Shown one piece after another: positions 44,404-53,501 of a stretch of 64,000 bases of DNA. The stretch is taken from NCBI GenBank assembly GCA_035552155.1, contig DASZLX010000015.1, forward strand, positions 248,001 through 312,000. Direction: 5' to 3'. Made by a program: the position numbers and the translations under genes. Within the stretch, counting starts at the first letter, position 1, and each line of letters opens with the position of its first letter. The notes under the pieces were generated by a model. The model was not told the DNA's origin, made no database searches, and saw only the letters and a list, made by a program, of their open reading frames with translations. The DNA comes from DASXHY01 sp035552155 (lineage in GTDB: Bacteria; Verrucomicrobiota; Verrucomicrobiia; Limisphaerales; DASXHY01).

Positions 44404-47400
44404 TCAATTCCCCGAGATTCGATAGAACGCCGCCACGCCCGGTGACGGCCGGTTAGTGAATGATATATTGCCTGAGCTATCGGCTGTGTTGGTCATCACC
44501 GGATTCCATACTATCGGCGGAATGAGATTGGTGGCGCTAAGAAGAACATAGGCTCTTCCCGGTTGCCCGGTTCCCGAAATGGATAATTCCTGCATACCCG
44601 GTAACCATCCTATTCTGCTGAGCACTGATGTGGTCCAAACGAAATGATAACTGCCCGAGGCAACAGTCCACACAGAATAGGTCTGCGAACCGGCGCCCTC
44701 GGAATGATTATAAGCCACTCCTACATCGCTGCCCGTGGTTGCGCCGTTAACCCAGATGTTCACGCCACTTTCTTGAATCACCAGGTTAGTGGCCGGCGTG
44801 CCCAAAGTTGGCAAATAGACCACACCCATTGAATTGGGCGGAATGACCAAATCCATGGTAATCGTCGGCCCGTTCATTTGCCAGGCGTTCGAGATGGTGC
44901 CGTAAGGCGACTCGTGCGTCGCCTGCGCCCAGGCAACGGCGCCGGTAATTTCCGGCTTGATGATCACACTTTTATAACCCGGACTGCCGGGGCTTATGCC
45001 GGCCAGGTATTCCATGAACCAGGCCGAGATGTCGCCGAACATGATGTGATTAAGGGACAAAACAGTGGCCCCATTCCACGTCTCCCACAGCGTGGTTGCT
45101 CCCTGCAACACCTGATAGCCCCAACTCGGGTAATTAGTCTGCAAGGCCAGCGACATGGCGACATCGGAATGGCCGTTGTCGCAAAGTGCCCGCAGCAGGT
45201 ATTTCGAGCCCAGAACGCCGACATCCATCGTGTCGATTTTTTGCCCCACGATCGCAGCCAAAGCCTGGGCCGCCGCGGGAATCTGATTTGAGTTTACCAG
45301 GCCCTGATACAATGCGCACGACTGTGCCGTTTCCGAGCCGATCGAATATTGGGCGGTGGTGGAGTTGTAAAAAGTGCCATTGAACGAGTTGCCGATCTGC
45401 GCCGCCAGATTGCTGTATTGTATCGAGTCCGCCGTGTTGCCCATCAAAGCGGCCGTGTGCGCAAGAATCAGAGCTGCTTCATAATAGTAACCTGTATCCG
45501 TGACGGCCGCCGGCGTGGCCGTGTTGGCGGGATACCAGTCGCCCAAGCCATAGGACACAATATTTCCCGAAGCCTGGCTGGTTTCGTAGTCAACCCATGC
45601 CTTCATGGCCGCATAGTTATTAGTCAATATCCCCGCATCACCGGAATGTTGGTAGACGAACCATGGAATCAATACCATCGCTCCCTCCCAGGCCGGCCCC
45701 GCGCCATAACCATAGGCTGCGTTCGGATAGACGCCGGATAACTCGCCGTTGGCCAATTGTCCCGGACCGAATTCCTTCAGCCAACGGGTATAAGCCGCCG
45801 CGCTGTGGAAATGAGTCAGCCCCACTTCGCAGGCCAGTTGAGCATCACCATCCCACCCTTGCTTTTCCCGGGTCGGGCAGTCCGTCGGGATTCCGACAAA
45901 ATTGTTGAGATAGCTCCAGAGGGTGTTGGTTTCAATCCGATTGAGCAACTCGCTCGCGCAGCGAAAACTTCCCGCCGGCTCAAAGGCCGTATGCACTACT
46001 TGAGCGACAAGTGTGTTGGTGGTCGGAGCGGAAGGTAGCCCGCTTATCTGCACGTAGCGAAATCCGTGATAGGTAAAGCGCGGCGCATAGGTCTCGGTGC
46101 CGACGCCTTTAAGAATGTAAGTGTCCTTTTGAAAATACTGTGTCAGGGTCACGCCTCCGTTGATGTTATCCTGGTTCACCGAATTATCACTGTTGGTGAG
46201 TTCGCCGTAAACCATGCTGACCGAGGTTCCGGCGGGGCCGCTCACGGTCAACTTTCCCCACCCGGCCAGGTTTTGGCCGAAATCAAACGTATAAACTCCC
46301 GGATGACCTGAAACGGGAATGATGCTCACCGGAAGCACGGTTTGAAAGACCTTGACCGGCTCCGCGTTCGGCGCCAGCAACGAGCCGACGATTCCTTCAC
46401 GGGCAATGGCATTGCTCCACGTCGAGTCGTTGAACCCGGCGGTGGGCCAGCCCGGTTGCTCCAGGCGCGCGTCGTAAACCTCGCCCAACCGGGTTTGATC
46501 CAACACCAATGGTCCCGTCGAAACTTTCCATGACGGGTCGCTGACCACCAGATTCGATGTGCCGTCGCTGTATTGAACGGCCAGTTGCAGGATCATCTGG
46601 GGCAGGGCACGCCAGGGAGCGTTGGCCGTGCTCCAAACGTCGCCGGTCCATTGATTGTAAAACCCGTTGGCCAGTTGCACCCCGATGGCGTTTTCTCCCT
46701 GGACTAGATTCGTAGTCACGTCATAAGTCGCGTAATAGGCGTGATAGTCGTAGCGTGTCCAGGCGGGATCCAAAACCTGGTCTCCCACCTTCGCGCCATT
46801 CAACGCGAGCTCGTAATAGCCGAGCCCGCAAATGTAAGCCGTGGCGCGCGCCACCGATTTATTGATCGAAAAAGTCTTCCGCAACATCGGGCTGGGCGGC
46901 GCGGGCGAAATGTTGGTGTTCTCATTCATCCCAATCCATTGCGCGGTCCAATCCATAGAGTTGAGCAAGCCCATGCTCCACGTGGCCGCGGGACTCCAGG
47001 CCGAATAATTTCCGTTTTCATTCCACACCCGCACTTTCCAGTAACAAACCTCGCCGGAAATCAGGGTCTGGCCGCCGTAAGGTACGAGCACGGATTGATC
47101 CGAAACAATCACCCCGCTGTTCCACAAATCGCCGGTGTCCTGGGCCAAAAGCGCGGGCGAAGACGTCACCAGTATTTGATAGGCCGTCTGCCGCGCGCCC
47201 CGATTCGTGGAATTCATCATCCAGCTCAAACGCGGCATGGTGACGTCAATGCCGAGGGGATTTTGCAAATGTTCACAACGCAGGTTGCCAATGGTGCCCG
47301 AGGCCAATGAGCTGTCAGCATTGGTAACGACAAATTGCAGGGAGGGACCGGCCGTTGAGCCAATGGGATTGGTGACACGAACCCGGAAGTTGATTGTGAA

Positions 47401-49086
47401 ATCACCAAAATTGGCCGTGTCCAATACGTAATTCGTCCCCGTGGCCCCGGCGATATCAGTGTAACTCACCCCTCCGTTGCCGTTGTCCGTCTGCCATTGA
47501 TATTGGTTTGGCTCGGTGCCCGTGGCGGAAACGGAGAATGTCGCAATCGTCCCCGCCGCAACCGTGGAACCCGGCGAACACGTCGGCATACCGACGATCG
47601 GCAGAGCGCCGGTTCGCCTGCCGAACACTTGGATTTCCGAGTAACCGCAGGAGTCGTTCTCCGGTGTTGGAGTGGTAAAATCAATTTTAATCGCCGCGAC
47701 GTTCGTCGCCAAAAAACCCGACGCCGGTATCAATGTCGCCCGCGTGGCCGACTGGACTCCGGCGGAATTGGCGGGGTTATAGTTAACCGTGCTCAACGGG
47801 ATGAAGGTTGAAGGCGCGCTGACCTTGGAATAATAAACCGTATAGTCTTGTGAATCGCGTCCCGCATCGCCCCAACCGCCATAAATAGTGATATTAGTCA
47901 GGCTATACCCGTCGGGCCAGCCGGTTAGGGTGTAAGTCACGGACTGACCTGCTCCGCCGGTCGCATTGCCGCCCATCACTTCCGTCTTGCTGCTGCCCAC
48001 ACCTGGCCAGTAGTTGAACGAGCCGCACGAACCATCCGTCAGCACGGCAATCCCACCAGCGCCGTAGAGACTGAAATTACCGGGGCCCGTGTTGCTGGGC
48101 AACTGGCCGTCGATCAAGCTGCCTGGCGCCACGGTCCATGCGGGCGCGAAATTCGTGCTGGCGTTGCCCAGTGCGGTTTGAGTGGCAAACTCCGCAATCA
48201 CGTTGTTCACTGCCCCCGGCACATTGTTTACCACCAGCGGAGTCGGTGAACTTGCGACCACACCGTAAATATTGGTCGCCCGCAGCTGGTAGGAAGCCGA
48301 GTCACTCGCCTGTAGGTTCGTCAGCGTCAATGTCGTGCCCGTCGCCGCGGCAATGTTGTTCGTCACGCCCCAGCTGATTCTCTGCCATTGGTAAGCGATC
48401 GGAATGAGACTACTGAAACCTGCCTGGAAAGTGATTTGACTGCCCACCACATCCACCACCGTCGCCGGCAATGTGTTTGTCATTACGACGGGCGGTGAAA
48501 GAAGGGCCGGACTGATTCTTATATTATCGATGAAAATAGTATTATCACCACCCGCCAGGTCGGTCCCCACAAAGGATAACTTATGGGTGGCGGCCGTCGC
48601 CGTAAAAGTCGCGACATAGTCCGTATAGCTCGTCGCGCTGGAGCTCGGGTTGTAACTTCCGATTACGGTATTATCGATTTTGACATTCCATGACTCTCGG
48701 TTATTCGGCCGTTCCGCGGCAGAAAACGTGACGGTATAATTTGTCCCCGGGAGAAAGCCGGGAAGGGACCGCGAAACCGTCCCGTACTCCTGGATGAATG
48801 CCGCCTGCACGCCTTCCGGCGCAGTGGGATTGTAAAACAAGCTGCCGTTGACCACGATGCCCGAGCCGCTGGGAGATGTGCCGCCGAACGTCCAGGGGCC
48901 GCCCGTGGGATTGTATTGATAACCGGCGCCGATATTGGGTGTTTCAAAACCAAATACGGTCGATGTTTGTGCCGCCGCACGGACTTCGACTAACGTCAGT
49001 AGAGTTAGTGCAACGCCTGCCAGACGAATCAGTTTAAGCGGCGCGATCAAGGTAGAGTTGATTCCAATCATTGCGTTTGCAACCAC
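44404..49086 (-). CDS. multidomain secreted GH78 alpha-L-rhamnosidase
   Basis: 1560 aa, probable GTG start 5 bp after the previous gene. Domains: signal (~1-40); a beta-sandwich carbohydrate-binding-like domain (~42-192) shared with the protein at 63448; Ig-like (~200-290); discoidin/F5-8-like (~295-492); Ig-like (~495-590); GH78 rhamnosidase (~597-1450); C-terminal W...FYR tail. The catalytic signature TDCPTREKQGWDGDAQ contains Asp1069, Glu1074 and Asp1081, with the same spacing (5 and 7) as Asp567, Glu572 and Asp579 of Bacillus RhaB; GATTLWETWNG supplies the later Glu. It releases terminal L-rhamnose from polysaccharides or glycosides. Probably co-transcribed with 49092. Confidence 0.9.
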   Translation of the reverse strand: MVANAMIGINSTLIAPLKLIRLAGVALTLLTLVEVRAAAQTSTVFGFETPNIGAGYQYNPTGGPWTFGGTSPSGSGIVVNGSLFYNPTAPEGVQAAFIQEYGTVSRSLPGFLPGTNYTVTFSAAERPNNRESWNVKIDNTVIGSYNPSSSATSYTDYVATFTATAATHKLSFVGTDLAGGDNTIFIDNIRISPALLSPPVVMTNTLPATVVDVVGSQITFQAGFSSLIPIAYQWQRISWGVTNNIAAATGTTLTLTNLQASDSASYQLRATNIYGVVASSPTPLVVNNVPGAVNNVIAEFATQTALGNASTNFAPAWTVAPGSLIDGQLPSNTGPGNFSLYGAGGIAVLTDGSCGSFNYWPGVGSSKTEVMGGNATGGAGQSVTYTLTGWPDGYSLTNITIYGGWGDAGRDSQDYTVYYSKVSAPSTFIPLSTVNYNPANSAGVQSATRATLIPASGFLATNVAAIKIDFTTPTPENDSCGYSEIQVFGRRTGALPIVGMPTCSPGSTVAAGTIATFSVSATGTEPNQYQWQTDNGNGGVSYTDIAGATGTNYVLDTANFGDFTINFRVRVTNPIGSTAGPSLQFVVTNADSSLASGTIGNLRCEHLQNPLGIDVTMPRLSWMMNSTNRGARQTAYQILVTSSPALLAQDTGDLWNSGVIVSDQSVLVPYGGQTLISGEVCYWKVRVWNENGNYSAWSPAATWSMGLLNSMDWTAQWIGMNENTNISPAPPSPMLRKTFSINKSVARATAYICGLGYYELALNGAKVGDQVLDPAWTRYDYHAYYATYDVTTNLVQGENAIGVQLANGFYNQWTGDVWSTANAPWRALPQMILQLAVQYSDGTSNLVVSDPSWKVSTGPLVLDQTRLGEVYDARLEQPGWPTAGFNDSTWSNAIAREGIVGSLLAPNAEPVKVFQTVLPVSIIPVSGHPGVYTFDFGQNLAGWGKLTVSGPAGTSVSMVYGELTNSDNSVNQDNINGGVTLTQYFQKDTYILKGVGTETYAPRFTYHGFRYVQISGLPSAPTTNTLVAQVVHTAFEPAGSFRCASELLNRIETNTLWSYLNNFVGIPTDCPTREKQGWDGDAQLACEVGLTHFHSAAAYTRWLKEFGPGQLANGELSGVYPNAAYGYGAGPAWEGAMVLIPWFVYQHSGDAGILTNNYAAMKAWVDYETSQASGNIVSYGLGDWYPANTATPAAVTDTGYYYEAALILAHTAALMGNTADSIQYSNLAAQIGNSFNGTFYNSTTAQYSIGSETAQSCALYQGLVNSNQIPAAAQALAAIVGQKIDTMDVGVLGSKYLLRALCDNGHSDVAMSLALQTNYPSWGYQVLQGATTLWETWNGATVLSLNHIMFGDISAWFMEYLAGISPGSPGYKSVIIKPEITGAVAWAQATHESPYGTISNAWQMNGPTITMDLVIPPNSMGVVYLPTLGTPATNLVIQESGVNIWVNGATTGSDVGVAYNHSEGAGSQTYSVWTVASGSYHFVWTTSVLSRIGWLPGMQELSISGTGQPGRAYVLLSATNLIPPIVWNPVMTNTADSSGNISFTNRPSPGVAAFYRISGN

Positions 49087-49091
49087 TGCTC

Positions 49092-51572
49092 TTATTCCAG
49101 CTTGATTGTGTTCAAGCCGCCGTTCAACTGTTGCTCCCGATCATGCCAGGCAAATACGCCGGTGATGCCCGGAGGCAACTCGACCGTTCCGCGACAATGA
49201 CCACCGGGAAAAGTAAGATTTAGTTCAATGAAACCATCCGGATGTGGGGTGTGACTGATAATCTTCGGCAATCCTCCCGGCTCGGGCGCAATCCTTACGG
49301 TGCGAAAACCCGGCGACGCAGGACGAATGCCGGCAACGCTGGCCTGCAGATGGAAAAGCGGATGGCTGCCCCAGGCGTGACAATCCGAGCGTGTATTGCC
49401 CGGCTCCTCGACTGGCGTTTTGAGTCCTTGCTTGACCAAATCTTTCCAAAAATCCAGCCGCTTTAGAATAAGATCGCCGCGTCCGAATTTTGCCCAGGTT
49501 TCCATCAGGTAGAAGCTGAAGTAGATCGTTGTTCGCTTCAGGTCCGGCGCGGACAATAGTTGGTCGAAGCAGCGCCGGGCTTGATCCCCGCTCAAGGTAT
49601 CCGTGAGCAGCGCCAGGCACTGGGCATGTTCACTGAAATCAGTGTGGGCCACATTGTCGGCCATGAGTCCGCGTGATTCGTCCCAGAATTTTGATCGCAC
49701 GGCGGCGGCGGTGCGGGCCGCCTTGTCGCGCAGGCGTTTCGCCAACAGAGGCTCGCCCAGGTAATCTTCCACCTCGGCGGATTTTTGCAGGGCATAGACA
49801 TAAAGCAGGTTGTTCAGGGCAGAAATACCATGCACGCCATCGGGCGCATCGCCATCGCGCCACCCGGCCACCCAATCCATGAACGGCCAGCCCGGCAGAT
49901 TCTCCAGCAAACCATCGCGGTTTTCATAGGGCTCAAACTGCGCCAGCATCGAGCGCAGGCCGATGGCATGGGCGCGCACGAAGTCCGGGTCATTGCGCCA
50001 ATAGGCGTAGTCATGAAGCATCAGCGCCCAAATCAGCGAGAAGGTAGGCGAATGTTGTTCCAGATAGGAAGGGTATCGCTCTTTGACAAACCCCGAATTC
50101 TGGCGCGAGAAATCAAGCAGTTCGATGGCACGCCGCGCCAGGCGGTCGTCACGGGTCATCGCATAAGTGGTAAGCAACTCCAGGCGGGCGTCGCCATCAT
50201 ACATAAGTTGCTCGTAGTACGGGCAGTCCATGTAGGTTTCGTGCGTGCACATCTCAATCCCGCGGGCGCACAATGCAATGACCGAGGACAGTTGCGGATC
50301 ATCGTCGTCAAAGCGGCTTTCGATTTCGTAAGGATAGCGGCTTTCGTCCAGAGCCAGCCGGTGAATGGTAAGCGGCTGCGCTCCGGTTTTGATGGAGAGC
50401 AGGCACCAGCGACCAGCGCGCCACCAAAGGGTGCTGAATTTCTGGTGCGCGTCGCCGCCAGGAAGAAAGGTATCCGTCATTCCATGAAAAGTTTTTCCGA
50501 TGAATTCGTCGCGCTGCCCTTTGGCGTCAGACTTCGGCAGATAAAGCGACTCGGCCCAGCCCCACGTCAGCTTCGCGCCCGCGCCGCCGCTGACTTCGCA
50601 TTCGGGATAAGCGCAATAATAGTTGTCGAGCTGACAAAGCAAAAATTCCTCCGTGTTGGCGGGGACCACCACCTGGTCGTGGCCGTCAATGAGTGCCTGC
50701 CAGGCGGGCAATTCCGGATTTTGTGCCAGGCTCGCATTCACGACATCATCCTTTCCCAGGACGCCGTGGCCAAGCGCCACTGCGCGCCCCGTGGTAAACT
50801 CGCGGTCGATTTGGTCCGGCAACGCCGTGGGAAACAACTTCCAGCCCGGTGTGATTTCGCCATAGGAACTGCTTTTCACCGGCCCCCGGACAACTTGCGC
50901 CTGAACATAATCTCCCTGCTTCCATTGCGGACCACAGTCATGCGCGATCAATTGGGCTCCCCCACCAAAGGAATCGCCCTGAGTAAATTCGTATCCATCA
51001 AGTTTGGCGACCTCCCACGGAGCTTTGCCGGTGGTCAACTGGCGGTCGTAATCTCCCTCGGCCTTGAGGATGAAACCTCCCCGCCACGATAATTGTGCGA
51101 TGGGCGCGTGGGGACCGATGCTCCAAACCAGCGCTTCCAGGCTGTGGTTGCCCGGTGCCAGCCGCAGATCGTAGGTCGCATAGCACCAGTGCTCGACATC
51201 GGACCGGTCAGGGCCTCTCGCAATCCGCTGGCCATCCAAAAATAACTCAAAGCGTTCGTCGGCGCTGACGTGAATTCGGATAGGCGAAGCGGCCGCTTCA
51301 AACTTCCGGCGAAAACGCAACAGCACCGGCTCACGCCATCCCCCGGCAAACACGTCGGCATGCGGGGCCGTCGACGACGCCGGGGCGAATTCCGGATGCC
51401 AGATCCACGCGGCATCGTCGATGGATTGAACCCTCTTAATCCCCGTGTTCCCGGACTCCAGGCGCGGAGGCAGAAAAACTTTTTGGACGCCGGGCAAATT
51501 GTCTGACGCGTCAGCCGTGAAGACCATCGCGGCGATTACCAGTGCGAAACCGAATCTCATACCGGTTATCAT
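49092..51572 (-). CDS. secreted GH78-type alpha-L-rhamnosidase
   Basis: 826 aa with signal peptide (FGFALVIAAMVFTADA). N-terminal beta-sandwich (DERFELFLDGQRIARGPDRS), then the (alpha/alpha)6 region with MDCPYYEQLMYDGDARLE: Asp449, Glu454 and Asp461 fit the GH78 spacing seen in the neighbouring enzyme. Rhamnosidase-like C-terminal beta domain (WGSHPLFHLQASVAGIRPAS). Only 5 bp separate it from the next gene. It acts on rhamnose-containing polymers or glycosides; the linkage is unknown. Confidence 0.85.
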   Translation of the reverse strand: MITGMRFGFALVIAAMVFTADASDNLPGVQKVFLPPRLESGNTGIKRVQSIDDAAWIWHPEFAPASSTAPHADVFAGGWREPVLLRFRRKFEAAASPIRIHVSADERFELFLDGQRIARGPDRSDVEHWCYATYDLRLAPGNHSLEALVWSIGPHAPIAQLSWRGGFILKAEGDYDRQLTTGKAPWEVAKLDGYEFTQGDSFGGGAQLIAHDCGPQWKQGDYVQAQVVRGPVKSSSYGEITPGWKLFPTALPDQIDREFTTGRAVALGHGVLGKDDVVNASLAQNPELPAWQALIDGHDQVVVPANTEEFLLCQLDNYYCAYPECEVSGGAGAKLTWGWAESLYLPKSDAKGQRDEFIGKTFHGMTDTFLPGGDAHQKFSTLWWRAGRWCLLSIKTGAQPLTIHRLALDESRYPYEIESRFDDDDPQLSSVIALCARGIEMCTHETYMDCPYYEQLMYDGDARLELLTTYAMTRDDRLARRAIELLDFSRQNSGFVKERYPSYLEQHSPTFSLIWALMLHDYAYWRNDPDFVRAHAIGLRSMLAQFEPYENRDGLLENLPGWPFMDWVAGWRDGDAPDGVHGISALNNLLYVYALQKSAEVEDYLGEPLLAKRLRDKAARTAAAVRSKFWDESRGLMADNVAHTDFSEHAQCLALLTDTLSGDQARRCFDQLLSAPDLKRTTIYFSFYLMETWAKFGRGDLILKRLDFWKDLVKQGLKTPVEEPGNTRSDCHAWGSHPLFHLQASVAGIRPASPGFRTVRIAPEPGGLPKIISHTPHPDGFIELNLTFPGGHCRGTVELPPGITGVFAWHDREQQLNGGLNTIKLE

Positions 51573-51803
51573 ACCTTAAATGATTTAGCGTTGGAACAGT
51601 CTATTGCCGCTGGATTCCTATGGTTGGTGAACCACAAAAGGTGAGCGTTGCTTCGCATAAAGTTGACCGTGCTTGATAGTCTGCGCGGAATAAAGAGATG
51701 TCGCGGGATGAATGTGCCAAAATAGCGGGAGTAAAGTGACAAAGACAGGCGGCGATTCCGGTTGCAAGTGGCGCCAGACTTGCGAAAACAGGGCAGTCAT
51801 TGG
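51573..51803 (-). promoter_or_regulatory. promoter/operator region of the rhamnosidase operon
   Basis: 231 bases between the response-regulator stop and the first rhamnosidase start. It holds the palindrome GCAAGTGGCGCCAGACTTGC at 51764-51783 (arms GCAAGT/ACTTGC around TGGCGCCA), a possible operator for the adjacent AraC-type regulator, or its terminator. No confident -35/-10 pair was identified. Confidence 0.45.
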
Positions 51804-53483
51804 TCATTGCGTTTTGGAACGCTTGAGATATTCCCCCGGGGCCACGCCAAAATATTCGCGAAAAATCGTGCGAAAGTATTTCAAGTCGGAGAAGCCGACG
51901 GCGTAAGTGATTTCCGTCACTGTCATTTGGGATTCCGTCAGCAATTGGGCGGCCCGCCTCAGGCGCAAGGTGCGAATAAAGGTATTGGGGCTGCAGCCGG
52001 CCGCGGCGCGGAGCTTGCGGAATAATTGCCGCCGGCTTACGGCCAGCTTGCGGGCCATTATTTCGAGGTCAAAATCGCAATCCGCCATATTTTCCTCCAC
52101 CAGGTCAATTACCCGGCGGATAAACTTGGCGTCACTTTGGTTCGTCGCGATATCGCGCGGATAGAATTGTTTAACCTGCTTGAAGAGTTCCAATAACTTG
52201 TGCCGGGACTCGCGCAGGTTGTCCACCCGTGCCTTGAGCAGCGATGATTTCAAAGGTCTGACTAGGTAATCATCCGCACCGGCTTCCAGAGCCTGTAGCT
52301 GGCTGGATTCCCAATCCTGATCCGTCATCAATATCACCGGGATGTGACTCGTCAATTCGTCGTTCTTAAGTTTACCGCAAAGCGCCACCCCACCCAATAT
52401 GGGCAGATTGACCTCGGCGATAATAATGTCGGGCAGCATTTCGCGGGCTTGGATGAGCCCCTGACTGCCATCCTTTGCCAACATGGTGCGATAGTCTTGA
52501 CCAATGCCCTGTTGGACATGCAGCGCCAGATTGGCATCGTCGAGCACCAATAAAACCAGCGGTTGCTCTTTTGCCGCGGACTCCTCTTCGGTTGTCGAGG
52601 CTGGCTCGAAACTACCGGGAGCAATCGCGGAATCAGATGGGACGGCAGGCTGCTCCGTTGGAATATTGCCTGGCGGTAAGGGGCTGCTCTTTGCATTGGG
52701 ATTACACAGGCTTAAGCACTCCTCAACCAAGTGGGACAGCCGTTCCGTACTGCGACGCACCTGTGCTTCCTCTTGGCCTTCAGGCCGCTCCCCCCGCATA
52801 CGCTCCAGTTCGTTGAGGATGAAATTCAGAGTGCCGCGAAACTCTTCCGATAGATTGGTTGAGATCCGGAGTTTGGTCTGCTCCAGTTCAGGGGCCGGCT
52901 GAATTTCACGGCGTTGCAGGTCGAGAAGGCGATGAGTGCGCTGCGCCACCAGCAACTCCATCTGCTCGAATTTGAGAGCGGCGTGGCGGGTGACAAACCA
53001 TTTTTCACTCAGGGTGCAGGCAAGTTGGAACGCCTCGATGTGATCGAAAGGTTTTTTCAAGACCAGCAGTTTGTCGCTTTGCCCAAGCCGTTGCGCCAGG
53101 TCCTCCCAACGGTAATCAGCGAAGGCGGTGCAGATAACTACTTGAATGCGCGGGTCGATTCCCCAAATTCGCTCAATGGTTTCAATCCCGTCCATGCCCG
53201 GCATGCGAATGTCCACAAACGCCACCTGGTAGGGACGGCCTTCCGCCATTGAACTTTGCGTTTTCTCGATTCCTTCGTTGCCGGAAAACGCGTGGTCCAG
53301 TTCATAAGTGGGCTTGGAGACAACCGGTTCTTGTTGTTCGGACTGCCCGTAGAGCTCGTCGTGGTCGGCTTTCAAGTCCAGATTGCGCGGGCGCTTGAAG
53401 AAAACCAGGTCGAAATCCTCATGAATCCGGCGGTTATCATCCACCACCAAAATGCGCGACGTCTGGGTATTTTCCCATTTCAT
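51804..53483 (-). CDS. two-receiver response regulator with AraC output domain
   Basis: 559 aa. First receiver (~8-150): VVDD, phospho-acceptor Asp91 (VAFVDIRMPGMDG), Thr119 and Lys144 in LKKPFD, all canonical. A helical linker (~160-300) follows. Second receiver (~308-425): Asp315/Asp316 kept, but the acceptor position is Glu357 (PDIIIAEVNLPILGG) and the conserved Lys is Arg409 (LVRPL). C-terminal AraC HTH (~455-555): DLEIMARKLAVSRRQLFRKL and TEITYAVGFSDLKYFRTIFR. It partners the sensor kinase upstream (18 bp away) and probably controls the adjacent rhamnosidases. Confidence 0.9.
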   Translation of the reverse strand: MKWENTQTSRILVVDDNRRIHEDFDLVFFKRPRNLDLKADHDELYGQSEQQEPVVSKPTYELDHAFSGNEGIEKTQSSMAEGRPYQVAFVDIRMPGMDGIETIERIWGIDPRIQVVICTAFADYRWEDLAQRLGQSDKLLVLKKPFDHIEAFQLACTLSEKWFVTRHAALKFEQMELLVAQRTHRLLDLQRREIQPAPELEQTKLRISTNLSEEFRGTLNFILNELERMRGERPEGQEEAQVRRSTERLSHLVEECLSLCNPNAKSSPLPPGNIPTEQPAVPSDSAIAPGSFEPASTTEEESAAKEQPLVLLVLDDANLALHVQQGIGQDYRTMLAKDGSQGLIQAREMLPDIIIAEVNLPILGGVALCGKLKNDELTSHIPVILMTDQDWESSQLQALEAGADDYLVRPLKSSLLKARVDNLRESRHKLLELFKQVKQFYPRDIATNQSDAKFIRRVIDLVEENMADCDFDLEIMARKLAVSRRQLFRKLRAAAGCSPNTFIRTLRLRRAAQLLTESQMTVTEITYAVGFSDLKYFRTIFREYFGVAPGEYLKRSKTQ

Positions 53484-53501
53484 GTTGGCTTCTGAGTGAG
53501 G

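Noticed and set aside
49785..51092. Long plus-strand frame (435 codons) inside the rhamnosidase at 49092
   Set aside because: The minus strand encodes GH78 motifs in this region and the antisense product has no recognisable family.
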